NCBI GenBank assembly: GCA_900766165.1
Contig: CAAFUK010000102.1
Span: 1-21,456 of the forward strand
Source of the DNA: an uncultured Collinsella sp.
GTDB lineage: Bacteria > Actinomycetota > Coriobacteriia > Coriobacteriales > Coriobacteriaceae
DNA: 21,456 bases
Direction: 5' to 3'
The notes beneath the pieces are model-generated. The model worked only from the letters and a program-made list of their open reading frames with translations. It was not told where the DNA came from and ran no database searches. Numbering within the stretch: position 1 is the stretch's first letter; every line of letters begins with the position of its first letter. The position numbers and the translations under genes are program-made. Below, in pieces: positions 1 through 7,879 of the stretch.

Positions 1-856
1 ACGGCTCCATGAAGGCGCCGAGGAGCGAGTGGACGGCGTTGACCCGGTTGATGGTCCCCCCGGAGCGGTCCTTGGGGTCGTAGGCCGCGTGCGCGGCGAC
101 CTCGAGCTCGGCGAGGACGCCGACGTAGGCGGCCGCCCTGTCGGTCGCGACGACCGAGCCGGCCGCGATGCGGCCCCTCAGCGCGTCCATGGCGCGCTCC
201 CTCGAAAGGGCGCCCCGCCCCGTGACCTCGAGGAACGTCTCGTTCGAGTCGTTCACGCCGGTCATGACGCAGATCCGCTCGCGCGACAGCCCGCGTCTGT
301 GCACCTGCTTGCCGCGGTGCCGGGAGGGGCGCGGCATCGTGAACGACCCCTTCGCGTGGTTGCCCTTGAACGACTCGGGGAAATAGGTCTCGTCGAGCTC
401 GCAGCCGCAGCCCCGCTCGACCCTGAACGAGGGGGAGTAGGCCGAGAGGCACTCGATCAGCCTGTGGCGCATGGTGTAGGCGGTCTTGAGGCAGACGCGG
501 CAGCGCCTCGCGCATTCGCGCAGGGGCAGCATGAGCACGAAGCACTCGGCGTAGGCCATCCAGGTCTCCTTCGGGAGCTTGCTCGTCCCCAGGATGCGCT
601 CGCTGCCCATGCCGAAGGTCCTGCCGCAGCCCCGGCAGAGGTAGCGCTGCTCGCCGTTCTTCGATTTGCCCTTCTTCACGACCGCGACGGACCCGCAGCG
701 CGGGCAGCGTTCGATTTCGTAGGCGGAGCCGGCCGCGTCGTCGAACGCCGCCGCGCGGATCACGTCCCTGACGGACTCGATAGCGCGGCGGCGCTCGGTC
801 TTGCTGAGGTTCGCCATGCCCTTCTTGAAGTTGAGGACCAGGTCTTCGGCGTTCAT
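1..856 (-). CDS. IS1595-family transposase, 3' end beyond the window
   Basis: This is the first 285 residues of a DDE transposase, read leftwards and cut by the window start, so the C-terminus is missing. A zinc ribbon is visible (C51-x2-C54 and C74-x2-C77, the latter as CRGCGRTF), followed by a helical region and an ISXO2/IS1595-type catalytic domain. Likely acidic residues are D155 in ELDETYF and D239 in ATDRAAAY. The third catalytic position probably lies near N270-N273 in INRVNAVHSLL. The order of zinc ribbon and DDE domain, and the motif 'RGLSRERICVMTGV', fit the IS1595 family. The ATG at 856 follows a G-rich stretch (GGGGG, 4 nt spacing) and no in-frame alternative looks better. The coding strand is more G/C-rich than the neighbouring genes, which fits a mobile origin. 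Whether it is intact cannot be judged because the rest is not in view. Confidence 0.85.
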   Translation of the reverse strand, partial: MNAEDLVLNFKKGMANLSKTERRRAIESVRDVIRAAAFDDAAGSAYEIERCPRCGSVAVVKKGKSKNGEQRYLCRGCGRTFGMGSERILGTSKLPKETWMAYAECFVLMLPLRECARRCRVCLKTAYTMRHRLIECLSAYSPSFRVERGCGCELDETYFPESFKGNHAKGSFTMPRPSRHRGKQVHRRGLSRERICVMTGVNDSNETFLEVTGRGALSRERAMDALRGRIAAGSVVATDRAAAYVGVLAELEVAAHAAYDPKDRSGGTINRVNAVHSLLGAFMEP

Positions 857-925
857 GCTGCCCCCATCATCTCGGTCTACGGGGTCAACGATATGGCACC
901 GTGGGGACACATGTATGTCAATCCT
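1..925 (-). mobile_element. Partial IS1595-family insertion sequence, boundary unclear
   Basis: The element consists of the transposase plus its upstream flank. I could not identify the terminal inverted repeat or target-site duplication because the other end is outside the window, so the right boundary is only a guess. A TTGACA hexamer on the minus strand (complement of 916-921) could be the -35 of the transposase promoter, but no good -10 follows at normal spacing. Confidence 0.45.
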
Positions 926-949
926 GGTCTAACAGAGCCTTTTTTAATC

Positions 950-979
950 ATCGAAGCCTCTTTCTAGCATGGCTTCGAT
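950..979. repeat. 9-bp perfect inverted repeat beside the IS
   Basis: ATCGAAGCC (950-958) and GGCTTCGAT (971-979) form a perfect 9-bp stem with a 12-nt loop. A T-run (940-945) lies on its left, and no T-run follows the stem on either strand in the direction needed for a classical terminator. It could be a weak terminator, a scar of the insertion, or a chance palindrome. Confidence 0.45.
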
Positions 980-1049
980 TGTATCCGAGGCGTATACCAG
1001 CATCCCCGCCCCAGACCTTGCGACTTCCTTGCTTTTACGCGTGACAAAG

Positions 1050-1113
1050 TTTTGCTATTGCTCACTTGCGCCGCACTTGGGATGCAGGGTAAACAGTGAA
1101 GGAGCTGCAGAGC
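1050..1113 (+). pseudogene. Decayed partial copy of the downstream membrane-protein gene
   Basis: Bases 1050-1113 align codon by codon with 1518-1583 of the next gene at about 48 of 66 positions, most differences falling in third codon positions. The peptide FCYCSLAPHLG matches FCYCTLAPRFG in the downstream protein. After a one-base deletion the match continues as GMQGKQ against GMRGKQ, and after a second one-base deletion as KELQS against KKMQR. The two frame breaks mean it cannot be one reading frame. The upstream part is only weakly alignable (about 1010-1050) and then runs into the region next to the IS. I read it as the remnant of a tandem paralogue, with its 5' part lost. The similarity was judged by eye. 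Confidence 0.5.
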
Positions 1114-1251
1114 AGGCCTACGCTCCAGTTGCCGCTCAAAAACGCCGTGACCACGTCGCAGATATCCTTGCTCGCGCTCATCTTGGTTGGGGACATCGGC
1201 CTTCTGCTCATTGCGGTGAGTATCTTGCTCTATGCTCTTATCCAACGCTAG
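1096..1251 (+). CDS. Possible 51-aa single-TM small protein
   Basis: A GTG-initiated frame ends at TAG 1249-1251, with AGGG (1086-1089) 6 nt upstream as a possible ribosome binding site. It encodes a basic N-terminus (KELQSRP), a short linker and a long hydrophobic stretch from about residue 22 to 47 (ISLLALILVG then LLLIAVSILLYAL), ending in QR. The hydrophobic pattern and normal stop suggest a membrane peptide. The next gene starts 56 nt later in the same direction, so co-transcription is possible. The first codons lie inside the decayed paralogue copy, so this may equally be the tail of that broken gene. I recognise no family, and coding status is uncertain. Confidence 0.4.
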   Translation: MKELQSRPTLQLPLKNAVTTSQISLLALILVGDIGLLLIAVSILLYALIQR

Positions 1252-1307
1252 CCCAAACTGACGCGCCCCGCGCGCCGCAACGACCGCCACGACACCAAGG
1301 ACCGGCA

Positions 1308-2441
1308 ATGGCTACACTTTCCGAACAAGAACGCAAGCGCATCCGGCGATACTGCATCTACCCCAAGATTGCCGGTGCGGCGCTTGCCATGGCATTCGTG
1401 CTGCCATTTTTGATCATTCCCTTCGAAATGATTGACGACATCGTCTTTCATCACGAAGGCTTCCAAGAGACGGGTATGATGACCGCCCTGGTGCTCACCG
1501 CCATCGAGCTCGTCATATTCTGCTACTGCACGCTCGCGCCACGCTTTGGTATGCGCGGCAAGCAGTGGAAGAAAATGCAGCGCCGACTCGTCGTCGAGCA
1601 GACCGAGAAAGACCGCTCGGCACAAATCGCAGGCGTTGTCGGTACGCAGGCCGCCGCGCGCTTACTCAAGAACAGCGACAACGAGACCGCACGCAATCTG
1701 GGCAGCGCGGCAGAAGTCGCCGCTGCCGTAGGCGCCGTTGCCACCGCAGCAGACGTGCTTACCGAGAGCTTCGCTAACGCAAAGGCCATGGCGGAGGCCT
1801 GCGGCTTGCCTATCCCCCGTGCAAAAAAGTGGATCATCGCGCTTGTGGCGCTACCCCTCGCAATCGTATGCGGTGCCTATATCCCGCAGCTGGCGCAGGG
1901 AAACACCGAGATGCAGGAGAACGCCGCGGCCGCGGCCGAGCAGATCGCCATCGCCCGCAAGACGTTAGAGCCCGCATGCGAGTACGTGTCTGCCGATGAC
2001 CCTTACGAGCGATATCAAGATTACGGCTATCACGTCCGCGGCTACTTGCACGACGGCGACTCCGATACCCAGAAGACCTATACGTACCTGGATTTCGACA
2101 ACAAGGGAACGCTCAAGGAAGTGAGTTACGTAGCAGAAATCGACCCCGATGCGAGCCTTGAGGACAACCTCGCCCGCATCGAGCTCGACTTTGACGAGCT
2201 TTCCTCTGTCGTCCAAACCGCAGACGTCAAGACCGTGAGCCCCGAGCTCCTAGCACCGCAAAAGCTCCCCGAAGAGTTTAGGCAGGCTTTCTTGAACGGT
2301 TCGCTCTACGAGAGAATCTCCATCAGGACGAGCGACGACCCCGTCAAAGCGTATTACTCGTTTGACACGGATCCCGAGGACGAGTTTGACGAGTACACCC
2401 ATCCAAGCATCCGTATCACGTTGATGGGTAAAACGAGCTAG
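1308..2441 (+). CDS. Three-TM membrane protein of unknown function
   Basis: The product is 377 residues. I chose ATG 1308 because AAGGA lies about 6-7 nt upstream and the protein then begins MATLSEQERKRIRRY, a charged start ahead of the first membrane segment. The same frame stays open further upstream, but that stretch covers the broken paralogue copy and does not look like protein. Predicted TM segments lie at about 20-40, 57-77 and 173-193. Between TM2 and TM3 is a basic then Ala-rich helical cytoplasmic region (about 80-170). After TM3 comes an acidic domain of about 180 residues with many Asp, Glu and Tyr, probably outside the cell. I recognise no catalytic motif and no family. Two hairpins follow the stop. 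Confidence 0.75.
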   Translation: MATLSEQERKRIRRYCIYPKIAGAALAMAFVLPFLIIPFEMIDDIVFHHEGFQETGMMTALVLTAIELVIFCYCTLAPRFGMRGKQWKKMQRRLVVEQTEKDRSAQIAGVVGTQAAARLLKNSDNETARNLGSAAEVAAAVGAVATAADVLTESFANAKAMAEACGLPIPRAKKWIIALVALPLAIVCGAYIPQLAQGNTEMQENAAAAAEQIAIARKTLEPACEYVSADDPYERYQDYGYHVRGYLHDGDSDTQKTYTYLDFDNKGTLKEVSYVAEIDPDASLEDNLARIELDFDELSSVVQTADVKTVSPELLAPQKLPEEFRQAFLNGSLYERISIRTSDDPVKAYYSFDTDPEDEFDEYTHPSIRITLMGKTS

Positions 2442-2445
2442 GCGC

Positions 2446-2500
2446 AGGAGGGGGGGCTGCCCCTTCCCCCATGTGGCAAAGGGACAGCCCCTTTGTCACA
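2446..2500. terminator. Bidirectional terminator region with palindrome copy 1
   Basis: Between two convergent stop codons lie two hairpins. The first is G-run/C-run (GGGGGGG with CCTTCCCCC, 2447-2470). The second pairs TGTGGCAAAGGG (2472-2483) with CCCTTTGTCACA (2489-2500), 12 bp with one G-T wobble. The second ends directly at the stop codon of the minus-strand ABC transporter and matches the palindrome at 5928-5960. Position and symmetry suggest termination for both genes. Confidence 0.6.
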
Positions 2501-5500
2501 TTATTCCGAGCGCAGAGCCTCTACGGGGTCTTTCTTAGACGCGCTGCGGGCCGGCAGCAAGCCAGCGACGACCGTCAGCACCACCGAGATCGCGATGAGC
2601 GCCAGCGCGTCCTGAACGGGCAGGCTCATCAGGTTGGGAACCTGCTTGGTCGCAAGCGCCCAGGCATTGACCGGGAGGCTCACGAGCACCACGACGGCGA
2701 TGGCAAAAACGCCGGCGATGAGGCCCTCGATAAAGGTCTCGGCATTGAATACGTTGGCCACGTTGCGTTTCGACGCGCCGATCGCGCGCAAGATGCCGAT
2801 CTCCTTTTTGCGCTCCAGCACGCTGATGTAGGTGATGATGCCGATCATGATCGAGCTCACCACCAGGCTAATACTCACAAACGCAATGAGCACCAAGCTG
2901 ATGGTGTTCACGATATCGGTCACCGAGCCCATGATGATGCCCATGTAGTCGGTGTACGAGATTGCCTGCTCGTCATGCCCGGCGGCTTTGACCTGCTTGT
3001 TATACGCATCGATATGGTCGAGCACGTGCTCCTTGGCCTCAAAGTCGCGCGGGAAGATCTTGACCGAGATGGGATCTGCCTCGTCCGCATAGCCCAGCGT
3101 GGTCAGGTTGTTGTCGTAGGTGAGCTGCGACGCCTTCGCATAGCTCATCATGAGCGAGCTCAGGTCCTCGGCATCCATGTTGAAGTGGATAGCACGGGCA
3201 AAGGCGCTCGCATCCACGTGCATGGCGCTCGCCAGGTTGGCAAAACTCGACGACATCTGCGTCGCCATCTGATCCATAAGCCCCGCCGCTCCCGCTTTGA
3301 GCTGGGAAGACACCGTCGCTGCGATTCTGTTGCTGAGCGATTGCATCACCTGGTCCATAGCCTGCTGCAAATAGGGCGCGAGCTGTTTTTGTACGTAGTC
3401 GGTCATAGCCTGCTGCAGTCGCTCCGCCAGTGCGTCTCCGCCCAGCGCTTTGAGCTGCGCCAAGCATTGCTGCGCCGCAGCATCGTTCTCAAGATACGCC
3501 GAGAACGCAGCAGCGAGCTTCGATGCATCCTTAAGGTCCTCGGGCGTCAGCGCCTTAAACTGATTGGACTGCATAAAGCCAACAAACAGCCGGTTGGCAA
3601 GCGTGCCCACCTGCTGCATCTGCTCGGGCGTGAGTTCCAAGCCATCAAAGACACCCGAGAAATCGGGGGTCGGTGCCTTGGCCATGATGTCGCTGAAGTC
3701 GATGTCCTTGCCCACGCCCGAAAGGTCGATATCCAAGCCCGACAAATCGATGCCCGAAAGATCCATGCCACCGGCCGTACCCGAGAGTGCAGACGTATCG
3801 AACGAGAACGCGCTCTTGAGCGCCGCCTCGTCAACGCTGAACATGCTGCCCAGGTCCACGCCCTGCTTGGCCTCGCCCTGCAACTCGTCGAACGTTTTGC
3901 CGGTAAAGACATCCGTCTCGGGATGAGCAAGCTGCTCCTGCACAATCTTCGAATCGGCCGCGCGCTCCATAAGCTGGCGAGTCAGCGCATGTGTGTAGGC
4001 GATACCGGGCGAAAGGGCGCTCGCGTTGGCCGTCTCGTTGGGCCGTACCACGCCCACAATGCGCACGTCAATGCCATCGGCAACCTTGGCCGCCATGAAG
4101 TCGGCGTCACCGGACATATCGGCCCACATACCGGTCTCTTCGTTTTTGCGATACGCATCTGCCGGCGACAGCACCTTAAACGTGGTGGACAGCGCATCGT
4201 CGTAGGTAAAGTCGGCAGCGGTCTCGGGCGTCTCGATCTTACCGTCGGCCGTCATGGCACTGTTTACCAGATCGTTGAGCTCATCGATATCCAGCGCACC
4301 GATGCTGTAGAGCGTATAGTCGCCCACCGTGCCGCGGCTCGAAAGCACCATCACGGCCTCGTTGGCAGACGTAGGCCAATGACCGGCGACGACGTCGTAC
4401 TGGCTGTCGAGCAGGCTCTGGTCGTCAATCATCTCGTTGAAGACCGAGGTCCCCATGGACTCCATGCTCACCGTTGCCGCCGAGCTCGCGCCTCCGCTCA
4501 TAGCCTCGGTCATCGCGTTGGGCACCAGGCGCACGGGCTTCTCGTCGCCCTTGCCCGCGCGATACACGACCGGCGTCACGCCGTAGCTGTACTGAATGGC
4601 GTTGACCTCTTTGTCGATGCCGTCGCCGCCATCGTCGAGCCACGCCTTAAAGCTCGTCATATCGTTGGACTTAACGCTCGCAAACATATCCTTTACGGCC
4701 GTGACCACGGGAATCTTATCGGACTTCTTAGCCGAACTGTCCGCACCGGCGGAGGCGCTGCTCGCTCCCCCGTCATCCTCCGCGGCCTCCTGCCCACCCA
4801 TCATGGACGACAGGTCGTAATCCTGCTTGGAGATGGTGAGCGGATAGCTCGAGAGCGTATCCTCCTCGACCTTTTTGATGTAGTTGTTCACGCCGTTGGA
4901 GAGCGCCAGAATCGCCGCGATGCCGATAATACCGATCGAGCCCGCGAATGCCGTCATAGCCGTACGGCCCTTCTTGGTCATGAGGTTGCGTGCCGAAAGC
5001 CCCAGCGCCGTCACAAAGCTCATCGAGGTTTTGCGCGTGGGCTTGGCTTCGCGACGCGCAGCCCCAGCGGCGTCGAAGGGGTCGGAATCGTCGGTGATCT
5101 TTCCATCTGCGAGATTGACGATGCGCGTGGCGTACTGGTACGCCAGCTCGGGGTTGTGCGTGACCATGATGACCAGGCGGTCGCGCGCAACCTCCTTGAG
5201 CAAGTCCATGACCTGCACGGACGTCGTCGAGTCCAGGGCGCCGGTCGGCTCGTCTGCCAACACGATCTCGGGGTCGTTAATCAGGGCACGGGCAATGGCC
5301 ACGCGCTGCATCTGTCCGCCCGAAAGCTGGCTCGGACGCTTGTTCACATGCTCGCCCAGACCAACTGCCTCAAGCGCCTCGCGCGCACGCTGGCGACGCT
5401 CGGCATGGCCAACGCCCGTGAGCGTGAGCGCCAGCTCCACGTTTTCCAAAATGGTCTGATGCGGAATAAGGTTATAGCTCTGGAACACAAAGCCGATGCG

Positions 5501-5749
5501 GTTGTTGCGGTAGGCGTCCCAATCGCGGTCGCGGAAGTCCTTGGTCGAAATACCGTCGATGAGCAGATCGCCCGAGTCAAAATGATCCAATCCGCCGATG
5601 ACGTTGAGCATCGTAGTTTTGCCCGAACCCGAAGGGCCCAGAATGGCCACGAACTCGTTGTCTCGAAAGGCCAGGCTCACGTTATCGAGCGCCACCTGCG
5701 TAAACGACTGCGTGACGTACCTTTTGCAAATATCTTTGAGCTCCAGCAT
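2501..5749 (-). CDS. MacB/FtsX-type ABC transporter, ATPase-permease fusion
   Basis: The 1082-residue protein joins an ABC ATPase to a FtsX-like permease. The ATPase (about 1-225) has Walker A GPSGSGKTT (38-46), signature LSGGQMQRVA (142-151), Walker B IVLADE (162-167) and H-loop MVTHN. This is the LolD/MacB subfamily. TM1 lies at about 262-286. A very large extracytoplasmic region follows (about 290-925), rich in Ala, Asp and Ser, with LSG/DLSG repeats near 650-700 and helical Gln/Ala-rich parts after them. Three TM segments close the protein, with the FtsX motif ERKKEIGILRAIGASKRNV after TM2 and the family ending DPVEALRSE. I prefer ATG 5749 because AGAGG lies 9 nt upstream; the TTG at 5758 abuts that site. 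Such proteins usually act by mechanotransmission (export of peptides or lipoproteins, or cell-wall hydrolase control). The substrate here is unknown. Confidence 0.9.
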   Translation of the reverse strand: MLELKDICKRYVTQSFTQVALDNVSLAFRDNEFVAILGPSGSGKTTMLNVIGGLDHFDSGDLLIDGISTKDFRDRDWDAYRNNRIGFVFQSYNLIPHQTILENVELALTLTGVGHAERRQRAREALEAVGLGEHVNKRPSQLSGGQMQRVAIARALINDPEIVLADEPTGALDSTTSVQVMDLLKEVARDRLVIMVTHNPELAYQYATRIVNLADGKITDDSDPFDAAGAARREAKPTRKTSMSFVTALGLSARNLMTKKGRTAMTAFAGSIGIIGIAAILALSNGVNNYIKKVEEDTLSSYPLTISKQDYDLSSMMGGQEAAEDDGGASSASAGADSSAKKSDKIPVVTAVKDMFASVKSNDMTSFKAWLDDGGDGIDKEVNAIQYSYGVTPVVYRAGKGDEKPVRLVPNAMTEAMSGGASSAATVSMESMGTSVFNEMIDDQSLLDSQYDVVAGHWPTSANEAVMVLSSRGTVGDYTLYSIGALDIDELNDLVNSAMTADGKIETPETAADFTYDDALSTTFKVLSPADAYRKNEETGMWADMSGDADFMAAKVADGIDVRIVGVVRPNETANASALSPGIAYTHALTRQLMERAADSKIVQEQLAHPETDVFTGKTFDELQGEAKQGVDLGSMFSVDEAALKSAFSFDTSALSGTAGGMDLSGIDLSGLDIDLSGVGKDIDFSDIMAKAPTPDFSGVFDGLELTPEQMQQVGTLANRLFVGFMQSNQFKALTPEDLKDASKLAAAFSAYLENDAAAQQCLAQLKALGGDALAERLQQAMTDYVQKQLAPYLQQAMDQVMQSLSNRIAATVSSQLKAGAAGLMDQMATQMSSSFANLASAMHVDASAFARAIHFNMDAEDLSSLMMSYAKASQLTYDNNLTTLGYADEADPISVKIFPRDFEAKEHVLDHIDAYNKQVKAAGHDEQAISYTDYMGIIMGSVTDIVNTISLVLIAFVSISLVVSSIMIGIITYISVLERKKEIGILRAIGASKRNVANVFNAETFIEGLIAGVFAIAVVVLVSLPVNAWALATKQVPNLMSLPVQDALALIAISVVLTVVAGLLPARSASKKDPVEALRSE

Positions 5750-5927
5750 GGACGGCAACCTCTCCCGCGCGGGTACACTCGCCCGCTCTCCCCCGCCGTT
5801 CGTATTCGACGCGTTTGTCCTACTCTATTCCGTTTTTTAGTCCACACCAGTGAGAAACGTCACGAACCGCGCCAAAACGAACGGGACGACACGCCACACA
5901 GCGCACCGTCCCGCACACAACATTGAC

Positions 5928-5960
5928 AATGTGACAAAGGGACTGTCCCTTTGTCACATT
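5928..5960. terminator. Palindrome copy 2, terminator of the redox operon
   Basis: AATGTGACAAAGGGA (5928-5942), loop CTG, then TCCCTTTGTCACATT (5946-5960) form a perfect 15-bp stem. It begins 14 nt after the stop of the minus-strand thioredoxin-like lipoprotein gene, so it probably terminates that operon. It is nearly identical to the hairpin at 2472-2500. Between it and the ABC gene start (5750-5927) I see no gene and no clear promoter. Confidence 0.65.
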
Positions 5961-5974
5961 CGTGTACTCAGCCT

Positions 5975-6946
5975 TTACTGCTCGCTCTTCGCCAGCGCCT
6001 GGTCAATAAGCTTGTCGAGCGCCGCGCGCTGCTCGGCGGAGCTGATGGCGCCCACGATGGGCTCCCCTACGATGTTGCCGTTCTGGTCAATAACGTAGGT
6101 TGTCGGGAACGAGAACAGATTTGACGTAAACTTACCGGCCTCGCTATCCGACTTGAACCAGACGTTCTTATATGTCACGCCCTTCTTGCTCAGCACGTCC
6201 TTGGCATCTGCAATCTCGTCCTTGTTGCCATCGAGCGTAAAGGAATTGACACCCACGACCTGGCCGCCCTTCTCAGCAAGCTCCTTATTCAGGCTCTCAA
6301 GATCGCCCAGCTCGCCCACGCACGGCTTGCAAGTGGTGAACCAGAAGTTCATGACGGTGACCTTGTTCTTAGAGAACAGCTCGTCGCTGTTCACGTCGTT
6401 GCCGTCCAAGTCCTTGCCCGTAAAGCTGGGGAACTTCGTCGCCTCGCTCGAAGCATCGGCGCCAGCCGTCATGCCAGCGGCCGAAGCGTCAACGCTCTCG
6501 CCTGCGTTCGGCGTGCTTCCACAGCCGGGAAACTTCTTTTCCAGGCTCTCGAGCTTGTCCTCGATCTCCTTGATCTGCTGCGCGCCGGCCTTGAGTGTCT
6601 TAAACTCATCTGCCGTAAACTCGTCCTTGGCGCCGTCGATAGTCTTGAGCAGGAAATCGCCGTAATTGCTGCCGTCCTCAATCATTGTCGACTCTTTATT
6701 TGCTGCATTGAATACCTTTTCCCACAGCGCATTATCGCTCGAAAGGATATCGTTCTCCTTCTGCATGAGCTTCGTATACAGCTCGGCGGCCTCGTCGGCA
6801 TTGGCCGGCTCTTGCGCAATGAGCTCCGCGATCTTAGAATCGGAGCCCGTAGATTCGCTCGCGTTGCCACCGGGCGCCGAACACGCCACAAGACACAAGG
6901 CCAGCACCGGCACCATAAACAGGGCCGCAATCTTAGAAAGCTTCAT
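5975..6946 (-). CDS. TlpA-like thioredoxin-fold lipoprotein
   Basis: The product is 323 residues. The signal peptide MKLSKIAALFMVPVLALCLV ends in a lipobox with acylated Cys22 (LVAC-SAP), so it is anchored on the outer face of the membrane. A helical acidic region (about 35-140) with a lone CGC-type cysteine at 142 precedes a Ser/Ala linker. A TlpA/ResA-type thioredoxin domain follows (about 170-320), with active site C206-K-P-C209 in WFTTCKPC, cis-proline P281 in FSFPTTYVID, and the usual NGNIVG hairpin. The expected role is thiol-disulfide exchange on extracytoplasmic substrates. ATG 6946 has GGAGG 7 nt upstream; ATG 6952 is only 1 nt from it. It is last in the cassette after the polyferredoxin gene, 30 nt downstream of it, which suggests electron delivery from that protein. 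Confidence 0.9.
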   Translation of the reverse strand: MKLSKIAALFMVPVLALCLVACSAPGGNASESTGSDSKIAELIAQEPANADEAAELYTKLMQKENDILSSDNALWEKVFNAANKESTMIEDGSNYGDFLLKTIDGAKDEFTADEFKTLKAGAQQIKEIEDKLESLEKKFPGCGSTPNAGESVDASAAGMTAGADASSEATKFPSFTGKDLDGNDVNSDELFSKNKVTVMNFWFTTCKPCVGELGDLESLNKELAEKGGQVVGVNSFTLDGNKDEIADAKDVLSKKGVTYKNVWFKSDSEAGKFTSNLFSFPTTYVIDQNGNIVGEPIVGAISSAEQRAALDKLIDQALAKSEQ

Positions 6947-6976
6947 GGTCATTCCTCCGTTTTGTCGAAGCTTGTT

Positions 6977-7879
6977 TTACTTTTCATCGGCGGTCGGGGA
7001 GAGCTTTTCTGCCGACACATCCAGGCCATAGCGATAGCTGATGGCATCGACGGGACAGGCCCCAATGCACTTTCCGCACCGGATACATTCGGCATGATTG
7101 GGTGCGCGGACCACATCAACGTCCATCTGACAAACCTTTGAACACTTGCCGCACGAGACGCATTTGCACGCATCGACCCGAATCCCCAGCAGGGACACCT
7201 TATTCATGAGCGCATAGAATGCGCCGAGCGGACAAATCCATTTGCAGAAGGGGCGGTAGAACAAAACGCTCAGCACTACCACGGCAATGAGAACGACGAG
7301 TTTCCAGGTAAAGAGCTGCCCCAGCGCAGATCGAATGCCGGCGTTGGCAATGGCCAGCGGAATGGCACCCTCGAGCACGCCCTGCGGACAGACGTATTTG
7401 CAAAAGAACGGATCGCCCATCCCCACATCGTTGACCACCAGCACAGGCAGCAATACCACAGCAAACAGCAGCACAACGTATTTGATATACGTAAGCGCCT
7501 TGAGCCTTTTTGTCGAAAGCTTTTTGCCGGGAATCTTGTGCAGCAGCTCCTGCAGCCAGCCAAACGGGCACAGAAAGCCGCATACAAAGCGCCCCAGCAG
7601 CACGCCGAGCAAAATGAGCGTACCGGTAACATAGTAAGAAAAGTTGAACTTGGATGAACCTACCACCGACTGGAACGACCCGATGGGGCACGCACCCGAT
7701 GCCGCGGGGCACGAATAGCAATTAAGTCCAGGTACGCAGACTGTTTTTCCCGCGCCCTGATAGATGCCGCCTTTGGCAAAGTTTGGCAGGTGAATATTGG
7801 TGACCAGCGTCGCCGCCGCCTGAATGAATCCGCGAAATCGGGCCAAAACATGCGACGCAGTGTTTTCTCTTTTATCCAA
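6977..7879 (-). CDS. NapH/CcoG-like membrane 4Fe-4S protein
   Basis: From a TTG start the product is 300 residues. It has about four to five TM segments (near 83-100, 130-150, 170-185, 192-208), with CxxxCP motifs next to them: C100-x3-C104-P, C160-x3-C164-P and C212-x3-C216-P. An N-terminal Cys cluster (C48, C54, C57, C64) precedes them. Two ferredoxin motifs close the protein: C240-x2-C243-x2-C246-x3-C250 and C265-x2-C268-x2-C271-x3-C275-P. This is the NapH/MauN-type polyferredoxin architecture, which passes electrons across or along the membrane. I prefer TTG 7879 (MDKRENTAS) because GGAG lies 10 nt upstream. The frame is open further upstream but runs through the small CD1871A-type gene, which it overlaps by 8 nt, implying translational coupling. 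The likely acceptor is the following thioredoxin-like lipoprotein. Confidence 0.85.
   Translation of the reverse strand: MDKRENTASHVLARFRGFIQAAATLVTNIHLPNFAKGGIYQGAGKTVCVPGLNCYSCPAASGACPIGSFQSVVGSSKFNFSYYVTGTLILLGVLLGRFVCGFLCPFGWLQELLHKIPGKKLSTKRLKALTYIKYVVLLFAVVLLPVLVVNDVGMGDPFFCKYVCPQGVLEGAIPLAIANAGIRSALGQLFTWKLVVLIAVVVLSVLFYRPFCKWICPLGAFYALMNKVSLLGIRVDACKCVSCGKCSKVCQMDVDVVRAPNHAECIRCGKCIGACPVDAISYRYGLDVSAEKLSPTADEK

Noticed and set aside
29..967. Long plus-strand open frame over the transposase region
   Set aside because: The minus strand encodes a recognisable zinc-ribbon DDE transposase. The plus frame is an Arg/Ala-rich shadow of high-GC codons and runs past the transposase start.
969..1307. 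Upstream extension of the three-TM protein gene
   Set aside because: The open frame passes through the decayed paralogue copy. The protein-like sequence and a good binding site begin at ATG 1308.
5750..5758. TTG 5758 as the ABC transporter start
   Set aside because: The AGAGG binding site directly abuts this TTG, while ATG 5749 is at the ideal 9-nt spacing.
2471..5926. 1151-codon plus-strand frame opposite the ABC transporter
   Set aside because: Its protein is rich in Arg and His with no motif, while the minus strand has complete ABC and FtsX motifs. It is an antisense shadow.
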